The notes: generated from the letters alone by a model not told the origin. DNA of 64,000 bases from Haloarcula amylovorans (GCF_004681185.1 NZ_SRIF01000001.1:682001-746000); one strand, 5' to 3'; counted from the stretch's first letter, positions 33,716 to 43,200 are shown. Made by a program: numbers and translations.

Positions 33716-36034
33716 ATGGAGTACGGTCTCGTCGTCCTCTGGCTCGCCCTTTATCTCCTGTTGACCTACGTGGGAGCGACCGTCGCCGCTGCCCTGTTCC
33801 CCCGATTCGCCGACCGCGGCGTCGCCTTCGGTCTCCCAGTCGCGTTCACCATACTCTGGCTCGTCGCCTATTTCGTCGGTCGCGTCTCGCTGACCGCCGG
33901 CGTCTGGCTCGGACTCCTCGCACTGGTCGCGGGGGCGACCATCGTCGGCAGTCGCGGAACCACCGTGGACGGCCGCGCGTACGCGGAGGTCGCTAGCGTG
34001 TTCACGCTCGCGTTTTGCTTTCTGGTCGCCGTTCGGGCGCTGGACCCGGTCATCGTCCCCCTCGGCGGCGAGAAGTTCCTCGACTTCGGCCTGTTGAACT
34101 CACTGGTTCGCGGCGAGACGCTCCCGCCCGAGGACATGTGGTTCGCCGGAGAGCCGGTCGCGTACTACTACGGCGGCCACCTGCTCGCCGCTGTCCTCAC
34201 TCGCATCACCGGGACGGCGAGCCAGTACGCCTACAACCTTGCCCTCGCGGGCTTCTATGCGACACTGGTGACAGCCGCCTACGGACTGGCCGGTGCCGTC
34301 GCTGCCGACCGGGGCGTCTCTCGGCGACTCGCAGGCGCTCTCTCGGCGTTCTGTGTCGGCCTCGCCAGCAACCTCTCGACGCCCGTTCGGCTGCTCATCT
34401 GGCTCCTTCCTGATAACCTCGCCACCTCGCTCGCCGAGAGCGCGGGCTACGAAATCTCGGGGCTTGCGGCGGGTCCCGACTCCTTTAGCTACTGGGACGC
34501 CAGCCGCGTCATCGCCGACGAGGCGGGCGACTTCGCGAGCTACGAGCCCGGTGCGGCGCTCGTCATCGACGAGTTCCCGCTGTTCGCGTGGCTCAACGGC
34601 GACTTACACGCCCACATGATGAGCACGGGCTTTCTCCTGCTCGCGGCCGCGCTGTGTTTCAGCTACTACCAGACGCCGGCCGTCGAGCGGCGGCGGCGAA
34701 TCGTACTGCTGTTCGGCGCACTGCCCGCACTTGCTGGCTTGATGGCGGTGACGAACACGTGGTCGTTCCCCTCGATCGCTGGCCTGACGATGCTGACCGT
34801 CGCCGTCGCCCCTGCGGACCCCGGTACCCTCTTTCCCGACGGCGTTCGAGATCACTTGCCGACCGCCGGGCCGACCCACGAAGTCGCCCGCATCGGTCTC
34901 GCCGTCGGCGTCGCCGTCGCCGTCGTCGCACTGGGGCTGCTGTGGTCACTCCCGTTCTGGTTGGGCGCGGCGAGCGGCCGGGAAGTGGCGTTCCTGCCGG
35001 ACCGCTCGGGCATGCTGGAACTGCTCGCCGTCCACGGCCTGTTCGTCCTCCCGTTCGGGCTGTACCTCTACGCACAGGCCGGCCGGACGCTCGGGACCGA
35101 GCGCGCGCGGATAGTCGGACTCGCGATGATCGGCGTGATCTTCCTCGGCGCGACGGTGGATCTTGCGGCAGTCGGCCTGCTTGCCCCCCTGCTCGTCGGA
35201 GCGTGGCTGCTCGCTCGCTCGCCGTCGCTCGGGCAGTCCGTCCGGTCGATCCCGACGCTCGCCGACGGCGGCGACCGGCCCGTCGGTTTCGAGGCCGTCC
35301 TCGTGCTGGCCGGGACCGGACTCGTCCTCCTCGTCGAGTTCGTCTTCGTCAAGGAGAACGTCGGTCGGATGAACACGGTGTTCAAGACCTACATGCAGGT
35401 GTGGGTGCTGTGGGCCGCCGCCGCCGGACCGGTGCTCGCGTGGTTGCTGACCCGGTGGCGGCCCGGCTCCGAGACGCGCCGGCTAGTGACGCGGACCGGG
35501 ACGACGGCGTTCGTCGTCCTCTTGGTACTCTCGACGTCGGTGTACGGCGCGCTCGCGCTCACGAACCACGTCGAGGCGGCCGGCGAACCCACGCTGAACG
35601 GCACCGACCACCTCGACCGGACCCACCCCGAGGAGGCCGAGGCGATCCGGTGGCTCGACCGGACCGCCGAGGGCCAACCGACGATTGTCACGGCCGCCCC
35701 CGCGGGCTACCGATGGAATCCCGAGGACGGCGACGGGGCCAGCGCCCCAGCGAGTCTCACGGGGCTCCCGACCGTCGCCGGGTGGTACCACGAGGCCCAG
35801 TACCGCAACGATACGGTGTACGATCGACGCGTGAGCGACGTAGAAACCATCTACACCGGAAGTGCGGACGAACAACGGGCGCTACTCCAGGAGTACGACG
35901 TGCGCTACGTCTACGTCGGTCCCGCCGAACAGGCACGCTACGGCGAGATAACGATCGGGCAGGTCTCCGGCGTGACGGAAGTCAAGCGAGCCGGCGACGT
36001 GGTGATCTATCGGGTTCACCTGGAACAGCTCTGA
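33716..36034 (+). CDS. DUF2298 (Chlor_Arch_YYY) polytopic membrane protein
   Basis: A 772-aa protein with about 14-16 helices in the first 620 residues and a soluble C-terminal domain. The name-giving motif is present (PVAYYYGGHLLAAVLTRITG), as are GGEKFLDFGLLNSLVRGETL upstream and FVFVKENVGRMNTVFKTYMQ downstream. The C-terminal part has ATVAGWYHEAQ-like and VRYVYVGPAEQARYG segments resembling the tail of GT-C glycosyltransferases. It is divergent from the GT2/GtrA operon, so a role in transferring lipid-linked sugars is reasonable, but untested. Confidence 0.85.
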   Translation: MEYGLVVLWLALYLLLTYVGATVAAALFPRFADRGVAFGLPVAFTILWLVAYFVGRVSLTAGVWLGLLALVAGATIVGSRGTTVDGRAYAEVASVFTLAFCFLVAVRALDPVIVPLGGEKFLDFGLLNSLVRGETLPPEDMWFAGEPVAYYYGGHLLAAVLTRITGTASQYAYNLALAGFYATLVTAAYGLAGAVAADRGVSRRLAGALSAFCVGLASNLSTPVRLLIWLLPDNLATSLAESAGYEISGLAAGPDSFSYWDASRVIADEAGDFASYEPGAALVIDEFPLFAWLNGDLHAHMMSTGFLLLAAALCFSYYQTPAVERRRRIVLLFGALPALAGLMAVTNTWSFPSIAGLTMLTVAVAPADPGTLFPDGVRDHLPTAGPTHEVARIGLAVGVAVAVVALGLLWSLPFWLGAASGREVAFLPDRSGMLELLAVHGLFVLPFGLYLYAQAGRTLGTERARIVGLAMIGVIFLGATVDLAAVGLLAPLLVGAWLLARSPSLGQSVRSIPTLADGGDRPVGFEAVLVLAGTGLVLLVEFVFVKENVGRMNTVFKTYMQVWVLWAAAAGPVLAWLLTRWRPGSETRRLVTRTGTTAFVVLLVLSTSVYGALALTNHVEAAGEPTLNGTDHLDRTHPEEAEAIRWLDRTAEGQPTIVTAAPAGYRWNPEDGDGASAPASLTGLPTVAGWYHEAQYRNDTVYDRRVSDVETIYTGSADEQRALLQEYDVRYVYVGPAEQARYGEITIGQVSGVTEVKRAGDVVIYRVHLEQL

Positions 36035-36115
36035 AACGGCGGCAAGCAAACGAGACGTAACGAGGGGCAGCGAAAAGCGACAACGCGAGCAGCGACGAAA
36101 CGATCCGAGGCGGTG

Positions 36116-36388
36116 CTACGCTTCGGTGTTCGGCGGCGCGCGCTCGCGGAGGACGGTGACCCCCTCGGCGTCGATGTTCTCCGTCTCGAGGTGGATGGGG
36201 ATGTACTCCTGAGTCATGAACGTCTCCTCTTCGTCTGCTTTCCCGATAGTACACCACAGTTGCGGGCGGTCCGGACCGTGCCAGTCACCCTGTCGGGCGA
36301 CCGAGAACACCTCGTACTCCTCGTCGTCGTACTCGATGCGGCCGCCCTTTCGGAGACCGGGGTCCCCGTGGATGATGAGCTTCTTCAT
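36116..36388 (-). CDS. HAH_0734 family protein
   Basis: A 90-aa soluble haloarchaeal protein. ATG 36388 (MKKLIIHGDPGLRKGGRIEY) is chosen because the longer frame runs through the L44e region. The pattern RQGDWHGPDRPQLWCTIGKA is the family signature. Function unknown. It is divergent from the ribosomal protein operon, a position I associate with this family. Confidence 0.8.
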   Translation of the reverse strand: MKKLIIHGDPGLRKGGRIEYDDEEYEVFSVARQGDWHGPDRPQLWCTIGKADEEETFMTQEYIPIHLETENIDAEGVTVLRERAPPNTEA

Positions 36389-36483
36389 ACGCGCACCTTG
36401 GCAAACGGCGTACTTAGTGACTTCGAAGGAAGCGCGGCAAGGCCCCACACAGGGAGAGGGCGGGCCGACTCGGAACCAAACGG

Positions 36484-36490
36484 GTTTTAA
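36484..36490 (+). promoter_or_regulatory. Putative TATA element of the L44e-S27e-aIF2 operon
   Basis: A TTTTAAG element about 37-43 bases before the L44e ATG gives a 5' leader of roughly 10 bases. Confidence 0.4.
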
Positions 36491-36526
36491 GCGGCCACTT
36501 CCAATCGCCCCGTAAGGTCGATATCT

Positions 36527-36805
36527 ATGGAGATGCCACGACGGTTCAATACGTACTGTCCGCACTGTAACGAACACAACGAACACGAAGTCGAGAAGGT
36601 CCGCTCCGGGCGCGAAACCGGAATGAAGTGGATCGACCGCCAGCGCAAGCGCAACTCCGGTATCGGGAACGACGGGAAGTTCTCGAAGGTCCCCGGTGGG
36701 GACAAGCCCACGAAGAAGACGGACCTGAAGTACCGCTGTGGCGACTGTGGCAAGGCCCACCTTCGCGAAGGATGGCGCGCCGGCCGACTGGTGTTCCAGG
36801 AGTAA
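36527..36805 (+). CDS. rpl44e: 50S ribosomal protein L44e
   Basis: A 92-aa zinc ribosomal protein with two CxxC pairs: [19 protein letters not shown] and [19 protein letters not shown]. The end RAGRLVFQE is typical. The first ATG (36527) is used; a second ATG two codons on (MPRRF) is the more common family start. It begins the conserved archaeal L44e-S27e-aIF2 alpha-Nop10 cluster. Confidence 0.96.
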   Translation: MEMPRRFNTYCPHCNEHNEHEVEKVRSGRETGMKWIDRQRKRNSGIGNDGKFSKVPGGDKPTKKTDLKYRCGDCGKAHLREGWRAGRLVFQE

Positions 36806-36807
36806 TC

Positions 36808-36981
36808 ATGGCCGGAGCATTCCTCACCGTCACCTGTCCGGACTGCGAGAACGAACAGAGTCTCTTCGAGAAGGCCTCGACCGAAGTGTCGTGTGCCGTC
36901 TGCGGCCACACGCTCGCCCGTCCGACGGGTGGGAAGGCCGACATCGAAGGCGAAGTGACCGACGTCGTCGAGGCCCGATAG
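36808..36981 (+). CDS. rps27e: 30S ribosomal protein S27e
   Basis: A 57-aa zinc-ribbon protein: [20 protein letters not shown] then [16 protein letters not shown] gives C2-C2. It starts 2 bases after the L44e stop and ends one base before the aIF2 alpha ATG. Length and motif fit S27e exactly. Confidence 0.96.
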   Translation: MAGAFLTVTCPDCENEQSLFEKASTEVSCAVCGHTLARPTGGKADIEGEVTDVVEAR

Positions 36982-36982
36982 G

Positions 36983-37783
36983 ATGAAATACAGCGGCTGG
37001 CCAGAACCGAGCGAACTCGTCGTCGGCAAGGTCGACGAAATCGAGGACTTCGGCGTCTTCGTCGACCTCGAAGAGTACGAGGGCAAGCGTGGCCTCTGTC
37101 ACATCTCCGAGGTCGCAAGCGGGTGGATAAAGAACGTCCGCGATCACGTCAACGAGGGCCAGACGGTCGTCGCGAAGGTCCTCGACGTCGACGAGAGCTC
37201 ACAGCAGATCGACCTCTCGATCAAAGACGTCAACGACCACCAGCGAAAGGAGAAGATCCAGGAGTGGAAAAACGAGCAGAAGGCCGACAACTGGATGGAA
37301 CTGGCCTTCGGCGAGAACATCGACGACGAGGTTTATGGCGCTATCGCCAACGAACTCTTAGCCGAGTTCGGGTCGCTGTACGACGGTTTCGAAGAAGCGG
37401 CCATCCACGGCGAGGAGGCCCTAGCGGAGACCGATCTCGACGACGACGAGATCGAGGCCATCGTCGAGACCGCCCGCAACAACGTCTCAGTGCCCTACGT
37501 CAACGTCACTGGCTACGTCGATCTGACGTGTCCGAGCGAGAACGGCGTCGACACCATCAAGGAGGCGCTGAAAGCCGCTGAAGGGAACGGCGAAGTTCCC
37601 GAGGAGATCCAACTGGAAGTCACCTACGTCGGGTCGCCAGAGTACCGCATTCAGGTACAGGCTCCCAACTACAAGACCGCGGAGGGCGCACTCGAAGAGA
37701 GCGCCGCTCGCGCCCGAAAAGTCGTCGAAGAGCACGGTGGGTCCGGCCAGTACCACCGCGAGCGAACCGAAGACGACGAGTAA
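36983..37783 (+). CDS. eif2a: Translation initiation factor aIF2 subunit alpha
   Basis: A 266-aa protein. An N-terminal S1/OB domain ([20 protein letters not shown] then [20 protein letters not shown]) is followed by a helical domain and a C-terminal alpha/beta domain ([20 protein letters not shown]). It is part of the heterotrimer that brings initiator Met-tRNA to the ribosome. Length is normal for archaea. It is co-transcribed with the two ribosomal proteins and nop10. Confidence 0.96.
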   Translation: MKYSGWPEPSELVVGKVDEIEDFGVFVDLEEYEGKRGLCHISEVASGWIKNVRDHVNEGQTVVAKVLDVDESSQQIDLSIKDVNDHQRKEKIQEWKNEQKADNWMELAFGENIDDEVYGAIANELLAEFGSLYDGFEEAAIHGEEALAETDLDDDEIEAIVETARNNVSVPYVNVTGYVDLTCPSENGVDTIKEALKAAEGNGEVPEEIQLEVTYVGSPEYRIQVQAPNYKTAEGALEESAARARKVVEEHGGSGQYHRERTEDDE

Positions 37784-37787
37784 CTCG

Positions 37788-37970
37788 ATGCGGTCGGACA
37801 TCCGGGTGTGTTCGGCGTGGCAATCCGAACACGACCGCCCGGTGTACACCCTTTCTACGACGTGTCCCGACTGCGGGGCCGAGGCTGTCAACAGCGCTCC
37901 CGCGCCGTTCGACCCGACGGACCCACACGGCGAGTATCGACGTTCACTTAAGCGCCGACGCCGGCAGTAG
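37788..37970 (+). CDS. nop10: H/ACA RNP protein Nop10
   Basis: A 60-aa protein with MRSDIRVCSAWQSEHDRPVY, then TTCPDCGAEAVNSAPAPFDP and YRRSLKRRRRQ. This is the Nop10 layout, a zinc-ribbon-like N-terminal half and a basic tail that binds Cbf5 in the pseudouridylation complex. The first zinc cysteine pair is reduced to a single Cys (RVCSAW). It lies 4 bases after the aIF2 alpha stop. Confidence 0.92.
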   Translation: MRSDIRVCSAWQSEHDRPVYTLSTTCPDCGAEAVNSAPAPFDPTDPHGEYRRSLKRRRRQ

Positions 37971-37975
37971 GGCGT

Positions 37976-38734
37976 ATGGACGAATTCGACATCGAAGTAC
38001 TCGCCGACCCGGAACTCGACGAGCCGGTCCTCGTCGAGGGGCTCCCGGGCGTCGGCCACGTGGGGAAACTCGCCGCAGAACACCTCCTGGAGGAACTCGA
38101 AAGTGAACTCGTCCGCCGAGTGTACTCCACGCACTTCCCGCCGCAGGTCAGCATCGACGAGGGGCGCACGCAACTCGCCTGCGCGGAGTTCCACGCCGTC
38201 ACGCCCGAGGATGGACAGGACATGCTCGTCCTTTCGGGTAACCATCAGGCACAGGACAGCGAGGGCCACTACGGGCTCACCGATACGTTCCTCGACGTCG
38301 CCGAGGACTTCGGCGTCGAACGCATCTTCGCCCTCGGCGGCGTCCCGACCGGCGAGCTCATCGAGGAGTACGACGTTCTCGGAGCGACGACCACCGACGA
38401 ACTGGCCGAGACGCTCGAAGACGCGGGCGTCGCCTTCCGCGAAGACGAACCCGCGGGCGGCATCGTCGGCGTCTCCGGCCTGTTGCTCGGGCTGGGCGAG
38501 CGACGGGACGTCCCCGCAGCCTGTCTGATGGGCGAGACGTCGGGTTATCTGGTCGACCCCAAGAGCGCACAGGCCGTCCTCGAAATCCTCCAGTCGGTTG
38601 TCGACTTCGATGTCGACTACGAATCACTCGAAGAGCGCGCCGACGAGATGGAAGAAGTCGTCCGGAAAATCCAGGAGATGGAACAGCAAAACGCCCCGTC
38701 ACCGGCCGACGAGGACCTGCGCTACATCGGATAG
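37976..38734 (+). CDS. PAC2 family proteasome assembly chaperone-like protein
   Basis: A 252-aa PAC2-family protein (PbaB-type in archaea), implicated in 20S proteasome assembly. Features: LVEGLPGVGHVGKLAAEHLL at the N terminus, GVERIFALGGVPTGELIEEY in the middle and GLLLGLGERRDVPAACLMGE later, then a C-terminal helix (DEMEEVVRKIQEMEQQ). It starts 5 bases after nop10. The conserved placement beside translation genes is seen across haloarchaea. Confidence 0.9.
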   Translation: MDEFDIEVLADPELDEPVLVEGLPGVGHVGKLAAEHLLEELESELVRRVYSTHFPPQVSIDEGRTQLACAEFHAVTPEDGQDMLVLSGNHQAQDSEGHYGLTDTFLDVAEDFGVERIFALGGVPTGELIEEYDVLGATTTDELAETLEDAGVAFREDEPAGGIVGVSGLLLGLGERRDVPAACLMGETSGYLVDPKSAQAVLEILQSVVDFDVDYESLEERADEMEEVVRKIQEMEQQNAPSPADEDLRYIG

Positions 38735-38773
38735 AGCGAGAATTTCTTTACCGCGCACGCCTAACCCCTGTCC

Positions 38774-39373
38774 GTGCAGATAGACCCGGGTATGGTACCG
38801 GCGTGGCTGGCGCTCGGCGTCGTCCTTGGCGTCGGCGGGAGCCTCGTCGTCGCCGCGGTCTTCGTCGTCGCAGATAGACTGTTCCCCGCACGGCAACAGC
38901 ACCGCAAACTGGGCGACGGCGGCGAGGAGCGCCGCCGCGTCGAACTCCGGGAGTATCTCCAGGCAATCGGCGAGCAGTACGCCGAGAACCACTTCGTCGA
39001 GGGCCAGCACGTCGCCTTCTATCTCCCGAAGCGGGATGTCGCTATCACCTTCGACGCCCGGGCGTACTACCGAATCGAACGCTCGCGGACGAAACCGGTG
39101 TTGGTCGAACACGAGATGCCGGGCATCCATTTGGGCGCTCGGCTCCCCTTCGAGACACCGGAGGTGTCACTCGGTCCGGATCCACAGCGGTCGCCTGACC
39201 CCACGGTACAAGCGTATGCGGAACTGGGCCTTCGACAGGGGGCGACGGTCGACGAGGTGAAATCGGCCTACCGCAACCGAGTCAAGGAGGTCCACCCCGA
39301 CCACGGCGGCGACGAAGACGAGTTCAAGCGAGTGCGAGAGGCGTACACGATGGCGAAACAACACGCCTCGTAA
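38774..39373 (+). CDS. Membrane-anchored J-domain protein
   Basis: A 199-aa protein starting at GTG 38774. An N-terminal helix (WLALGVVLGVGGSLVVAAVF) anchors a middle domain of unknown fold, and residues about 150-199 form a J domain: LGLRQGATVDEVKSAYRNRV then HPDHGG. The HPD tripeptide that stimulates DnaK is intact. The J domain is at the C terminus and faces the cytosol, so it may recruit DnaK to the membrane. Follows PAC2 in the same direction. Confidence 0.82.
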   Translation: MQIDPGMVPAWLALGVVLGVGGSLVVAAVFVVADRLFPARQQHRKLGDGGEERRRVELREYLQAIGEQYAENHFVEGQHVAFYLPKRDVAITFDARAYYRIERSRTKPVLVEHEMPGIHLGARLPFETPEVSLGPDPQRSPDPTVQAYAELGLRQGATVDEVKSAYRNRVKEVHPDHGGDEDEFKRVREAYTMAKQHAS

Positions 39374-40171
39374 TCAGCGCTCGGGCGATGGGTAGTTCCC
39401 CCGACCGGTCTCGGTCTCGCCCGTGGTGGTTATCCAGTCGTCCTGCGGCCCCGTCGCGTTCGCGTGGACCCGGTCGACGTAGTCGTTCCCAGTCCACCCC
39501 GCGGTAAACCACTCGTTCGACCCGATGAACATGACGCTGGCGTCGACGCGAGCGTCCGCGGGGGCGTCGTACGAGAGGTACACGGGCGCGTCGTAGGCGA
39601 AGCAGGCGGTCTCGTCGGTATACGGGAATGAACACGTAGCCAGCGAGCGAGTCACCGCGTCGCCGTAGAACGTCGGCGACGAACCGACCGGGGCCCGCGT
39701 TTCGATCGGATACGGCGCATCCCTGACGGCGACGGTGCCTGCAGAGCGGCGCGTCACCTTCTGGTGGTCGGGATTCGACGGATCGTACTCCGACTCGGAG
39801 ATTTGTTCGCGCTGGCCCACGCCGTCCTCCTCGACGAAGCGGTAGTAGCGCGTCTCGACGGGGAACTCGTCGGCCGTGAGTTCCACCATGGGGCCGTGCT
39901 CCGTCTCGATGAGGGTCACGTCGAACGCGCCGTCGAGCGTGCCGTTTGGCGCGATCTCGCTGGCGTTGTACGTTGCAGACCCGTTCGTCTGTGGCACCGG
40001 CAGTCGAACCGTGACGTTCCGAAGCGTCGTGTCGGCGTCGATGCCGACGCTGTAGTCGTACGTGCTGGTGTAACTGTCCGGATTCGGCGCGAAAAAGGAA
40101 CAGCCGGCGGTGAGGACGAGAACGACGACCACGACGAGTCGGAGTGAGCGTCGTGACACGGTGGGAATCAC
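39374..40171 (-). CDS. Lipoprotein of unknown function
   Basis: A 265-aa protein with a signal helix and lipobox (LVVVVVLVLTAGCSFFAP), so probably anchored at Cys24. The mature part is a beta-rich domain beginning YTSTYDYSVGIDADTTLRNV; two internal Cys (SLATCSFPYTDETACF) could pair. The start codon is GTG at 40171. The stop abuts the J-domain gene, which is convergent. No family is recognised. Confidence 0.75.
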   Translation of the reverse strand: MIPTVSRRSLRLVVVVVLVLTAGCSFFAPNPDSYTSTYDYSVGIDADTTLRNVTVRLPVPQTNGSATYNASEIAPNGTLDGAFDVTLIETEHGPMVELTADEFPVETRYYRFVEEDGVGQREQISESEYDPSNPDHQKVTRRSAGTVAVRDAPYPIETRAPVGSSPTFYGDAVTRSLATCSFPYTDETACFAYDAPVYLSYDAPADARVDASVMFIGSNEWFTAGWTGNDYVDRVHANATGPQDDWITTTGETETGRGNYPSPER

Positions 40172-40226
40172 TACCTCGACAGTTGCCGACCACGTTGCAA
40201 AACCCTTTGTGCGAATTCCAATTGGT

Positions 40227-40676
40227 TCACCGCTGATGGTGGCCCTCGTAGCGGTGGACCATCTCCGCGACGAACCAGAACTTCAGCGCCATCGAGAGGG
40301 CCGTCGCCAGCGCCGTCTCGGCCGGGCGGCGACGAAGCGCGGCGTAGAGGAGGTACAACGACGCCGCGCCGTTGGCGTAGTTCAGCACCCCCGGATAGTC
40401 GAATCGGTCGTGGTCGGCTGTCATCCAGAGTCGTTCGCCGTAGACGCCCCGCGTCATCCACGCGCTGTCGTCGGCCGGCGGCGAAAACAGGAACGGGTTG
40501 AGTGCGACGAACGCGAGCGTCAGCGCGACGCCGCGCCAGTCCCGACGATAGAGACAGGCCACCAACAGGGGATAGGCGGCCACGCGCGTCCACCCGCTCT
40601 TCGGGTTGGCGTGGCGCGCCCAGAAGTAGCGGTCGAGCGCTGTCTCTTCCAGCTGCGGTCGTTCGTTCGTCGTCAT
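40227..40676 (-). CDS. DUF6653 family membrane protein
   Basis: A 149-aa protein with ARHANPKSGWTRVAAYPLLV and a helix ALTLAFVALNPFLFSPP, then a charged loop and two further weak helices. This resembles the DUF6653 family of haloarchaea and bacteria. Function unknown. It is read in the same direction as the lipoprotein gene, 55 bases upstream of it. Confidence 0.7.
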   Translation of the reverse strand: MTTNERPQLEETALDRYFWARHANPKSGWTRVAAYPLLVACLYRRDWRGVALTLAFVALNPFLFSPPADDSAWMTRGVYGERLWMTADHDRFDYPGVLNYANGAASLYLLYAALRRRPAETALATALSMALKFWFVAEMVHRYEGHHQR

Positions 40677-40717
40677 AGCCGAGAGACGCGCGCTCGCGAC
40701 AAATTCCTACTGGCGGC

Positions 40718-41842
40718 TCACAGCCCCTGACTCATGAGGTGCGAACGAAGCAGGTCGGCCTCCTTGCTGCCGGCGACGGGGTTGACGAGGACGACATCGG
40801 CGTCGGCGTCGAATGCGTCCCGGTCGGCCAGTGCTCGGACGCCAGCGACGGCGGTGCCCCCGGTCGCGCCGACTTCCGGTCCCATCTCACAGCCGTCGAC
40901 CGCACCGCCCAGGACCGCCTCGTCGGAGACGGCGACGGCCTCACCGTCGGTCGCGTCGAGAGCCGCGATAGCGGCGGTGCCGGCGGCGGGATCGGGGACT
41001 TCCAGCGGGCCGACGATGGTGTCCGGATGTTCGACCGGAATTGGATCGCTCGCCCCGTCGGCGACGGCGTCCGCGATGGGCGAACAGTCGGTCGGTTGGA
41101 CGGCGTAGAGTCGCGGGACCGTCTCGGCCAGCCCCGTCTCGACGGCGAGCGAGAAGCCCCGTTCCAGTCCGACTATCGTCTCGCCGTGACCGGTCGGGTG
41201 GACGACGGCGTCGGGGGCTGTGTCCCGATCGTCGAGTATCTCAAATGCGAGGGCAGTCCCGCCGGCGATGCGGAAGGGTTGGCCGGGCGCGAGAGACACG
41301 AACTCGTCGTCGCTGTCCTCGAAGACCGCAACGGCGTCGCTGTAACGACCTTCGACGACGCGCATGTCGCCGCCGTGGACGTTCACCATCGCTTTGTTGA
41401 GAAACGGACACCGCGAGGGGACGAACCCCTTCGAGTCGATCCCGGCCCGAGCGGCGTGGGCCGCCGCCGACTGCGCGCCGTTGCCGGTCGAGGGAGTGGC
41501 GACGCGGTCTGCACCTCGCTGGACCGCCGCAGTGACGGCCGGAGCGAGCTTTCGGTCGGCCAGCGATCCGGTCGGGTTCCTCCCTTCGTCCTTGAGGGCG
41601 ACGCTCGCCACGCCGAGTTCGTCAGCGAGGTCGGACATCGATACTGATGGCGTTTCGCCCTCGTCGATGCTGGTTCGTTCTTCGGCGGAGAACGGACGGA
41701 GGTCGGCGGTCGAATCGACCGCGTCGGTGTCGTACTCCGCGACGAGGACGCCGCCGCAGTCGGGACAGCGTTCCGTTCCAGGGTCGGCCGCTTCCTCACA
41801 CGCCGTACACACGAGGCCGCGAAACGCCGATTGCGTCTGCAT
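40718..41842 (-). CDS. Threonine synthase-like PLP-fold protein lacking the PLP lysine
   Basis: A 374-aa protein of the threonine synthase/tryptophan synthase beta fold. An N-terminal zinc-ribbon pair (LVCTACEE and RCPDCGGVL) is typical of haloarchaeal threonine synthases. Where the family has the PLP lysine (PTGSFKDR) this protein reads NPTGSLADRK, with Ala95 in its place. The Asn motif STGNGAQSAAAHAARAG is kept, while the glycine-rich phosphate loop is altered (HPTGHGETIVG). ATG 41842 is used; ATG 41863 is possible. It may be a non-catalytic relative rather than a true ThrC. Confidence 0.75.
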   Translation of the reverse strand: MQTQSAFRGLVCTACEEAADPGTERCPDCGGVLVAEYDTDAVDSTADLRPFSAEERTSIDEGETPSVSMSDLADELGVASVALKDEGRNPTGSLADRKLAPAVTAAVQRGADRVATPSTGNGAQSAAAHAARAGIDSKGFVPSRCPFLNKAMVNVHGGDMRVVEGRYSDAVAVFEDSDDEFVSLAPGQPFRIAGGTALAFEILDDRDTAPDAVVHPTGHGETIVGLERGFSLAVETGLAETVPRLYAVQPTDCSPIADAVADGASDPIPVEHPDTIVGPLEVPDPAAGTAAIAALDATDGEAVAVSDEAVLGGAVDGCEMGPEVGATGGTAVAGVRALADRDAFDADADVVLVNPVAGSKEADLLRSHLMSQGL

Positions 41843-41925
41843 ATCAACCACTCTCGACGGCATCGACAAGTGTCACTCGGTCGCGGTCCAGCACCCTCTT
41901 TGCGGACGCGCCCGAAGCCACGCGC

Positions 41926-43185
41926 ATGACAGACGTCGTCGTCGCGGGCGCCGGACTCGCCGGACTTGTCGCGGCCCGCCACCTCGCCGAATCGGGACAG
42001 GACGTGACGGTCTTCGAAACGCGAACCGAGGTCGGCGGCCGGGTTCGCACCGCTCACGAGGACGGCTACACGTTCGACCGGGGGTTTCAGGTCATCTTTT
42101 CGGCGTATCCCGCGGTGCAGCGCGAACTCGACGTGGAGGCGCTCTCGCCGCGTCCGTTCACGCCCGGCGCGACCATCGCCCGCCCGCACCACCGGTCGGT
42201 GCTGTCGGACCCGCTTCGGAATCCGACGGCGGCCCCGCAGACGCTGTTCAATCGGGACGTGCGGACGAGCGACAAACTGCGGCTGTTCACGCTCCAGCGG
42301 GAACTCGCCGGGAGAGACCACGAGTCGATTCTCGACGGCGGCGGGTCGACCATCGCCGAGTACCTCGATGCGAAGGGGTTCTCACAGCGGTTCATCAAGC
42401 GCTTCGCCGCGCCGTTCTACGGCGGTATCACGCTCGACCGCTCGCTCGGCACCGACAGTGCCGTCTTCGAGTACACATACAAGATGCTGAGCGAGGGCGA
42501 GATATTCGTCCCCGCCGACGGGATGCAGGCGATGCCCGAGCAGTTAGCTGACGCGGCCATCGCGGCGGGCGCGACCATCGAGACGGGCCGAGCGGTCACT
42601 GGTGTTCAGAGCGATGCGGGCAGCGACGAGGTGCGCGTCACGGTCGGTTCAGAGACGGTGACGGCAGACGGCGCGGTCGTGGCGACCGACCCGAAGACCG
42701 CCGCCGAACTGACCAATGTCGACACGATTCCAACCGACGCGCTCGGCTGTGTCACCCAGTATTTCTCGCTGCCGACCAGCAAGGCCCCGAGCATGGGCAA
42801 GCGAATCGTCCTCAACGCCGCGAGCGAGCGGCCCAACACCATCGCGCCGATGTCGACCGTCGCACCGGAGTACGCCCCCGAGGGGATGGAACTGTACAGC
42901 GCGACCGTTCTGGGGACGCCCGATGACGACGACGAGACGCTGGCGGCCGCCGTCCGCGAGGCGCTGGGGTCGTGGTATCCGGCGGCGGGGTTCGACGACC
43001 TCCGCCTCCTACGAACCGACCGCGTACCGTTCTCACAGTTCGCCCAACCGCCGGGGTTCCGACGGCAGCTTCCCGACCCGGACGCGCCGACGGGACCGGT
43101 GGCACTCGCCGGCGATTACACCCGCTGGTCCTCGATACAGGGCGCGTTGGAGAGCGGGAAAATCGCCGCCGAGTTACTCGGATAG
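41926..43185 (+). CDS. FAD-dependent amine oxidase/desaturase-like protein
   Basis: A 419-aa flavoprotein. ATG 41926 starts directly at the FAD dinucleotide fold (VVVAGAGLAGLVAARHLAES) and GG motif VGGRVRTAHEDGYTFDRGFQ. The C-terminal FAD contact is LAGDYTRWSSIQGALESGK. It resembles protoporphyrinogen oxidase/phytoene desaturase-type amine-oxidase-fold enzymes; haloarchaea carry several of unknown substrate. Divergent from the threonine synthase-like gene with 83 bases between starts. Confidence 0.82.
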   Translation: MTDVVVAGAGLAGLVAARHLAESGQDVTVFETRTEVGGRVRTAHEDGYTFDRGFQVIFSAYPAVQRELDVEALSPRPFTPGATIARPHHRSVLSDPLRNPTAAPQTLFNRDVRTSDKLRLFTLQRELAGRDHESILDGGGSTIAEYLDAKGFSQRFIKRFAAPFYGGITLDRSLGTDSAVFEYTYKMLSEGEIFVPADGMQAMPEQLADAAIAAGATIETGRAVTGVQSDAGSDEVRVTVGSETVTADGAVVATDPKTAAELTNVDTIPTDALGCVTQYFSLPTSKAPSMGKRIVLNAASERPNTIAPMSTVAPEYAPEGMELYSATVLGTPDDDDETLAAAVREALGSWYPAAGFDDLRLLRTDRVPFSQFAQPPGFRRQLPDPDAPTGPVALAGDYTRWSSIQGALESGKIAAELLG

Positions 43186-43200
43186 AAGGAGAGCGACGGC

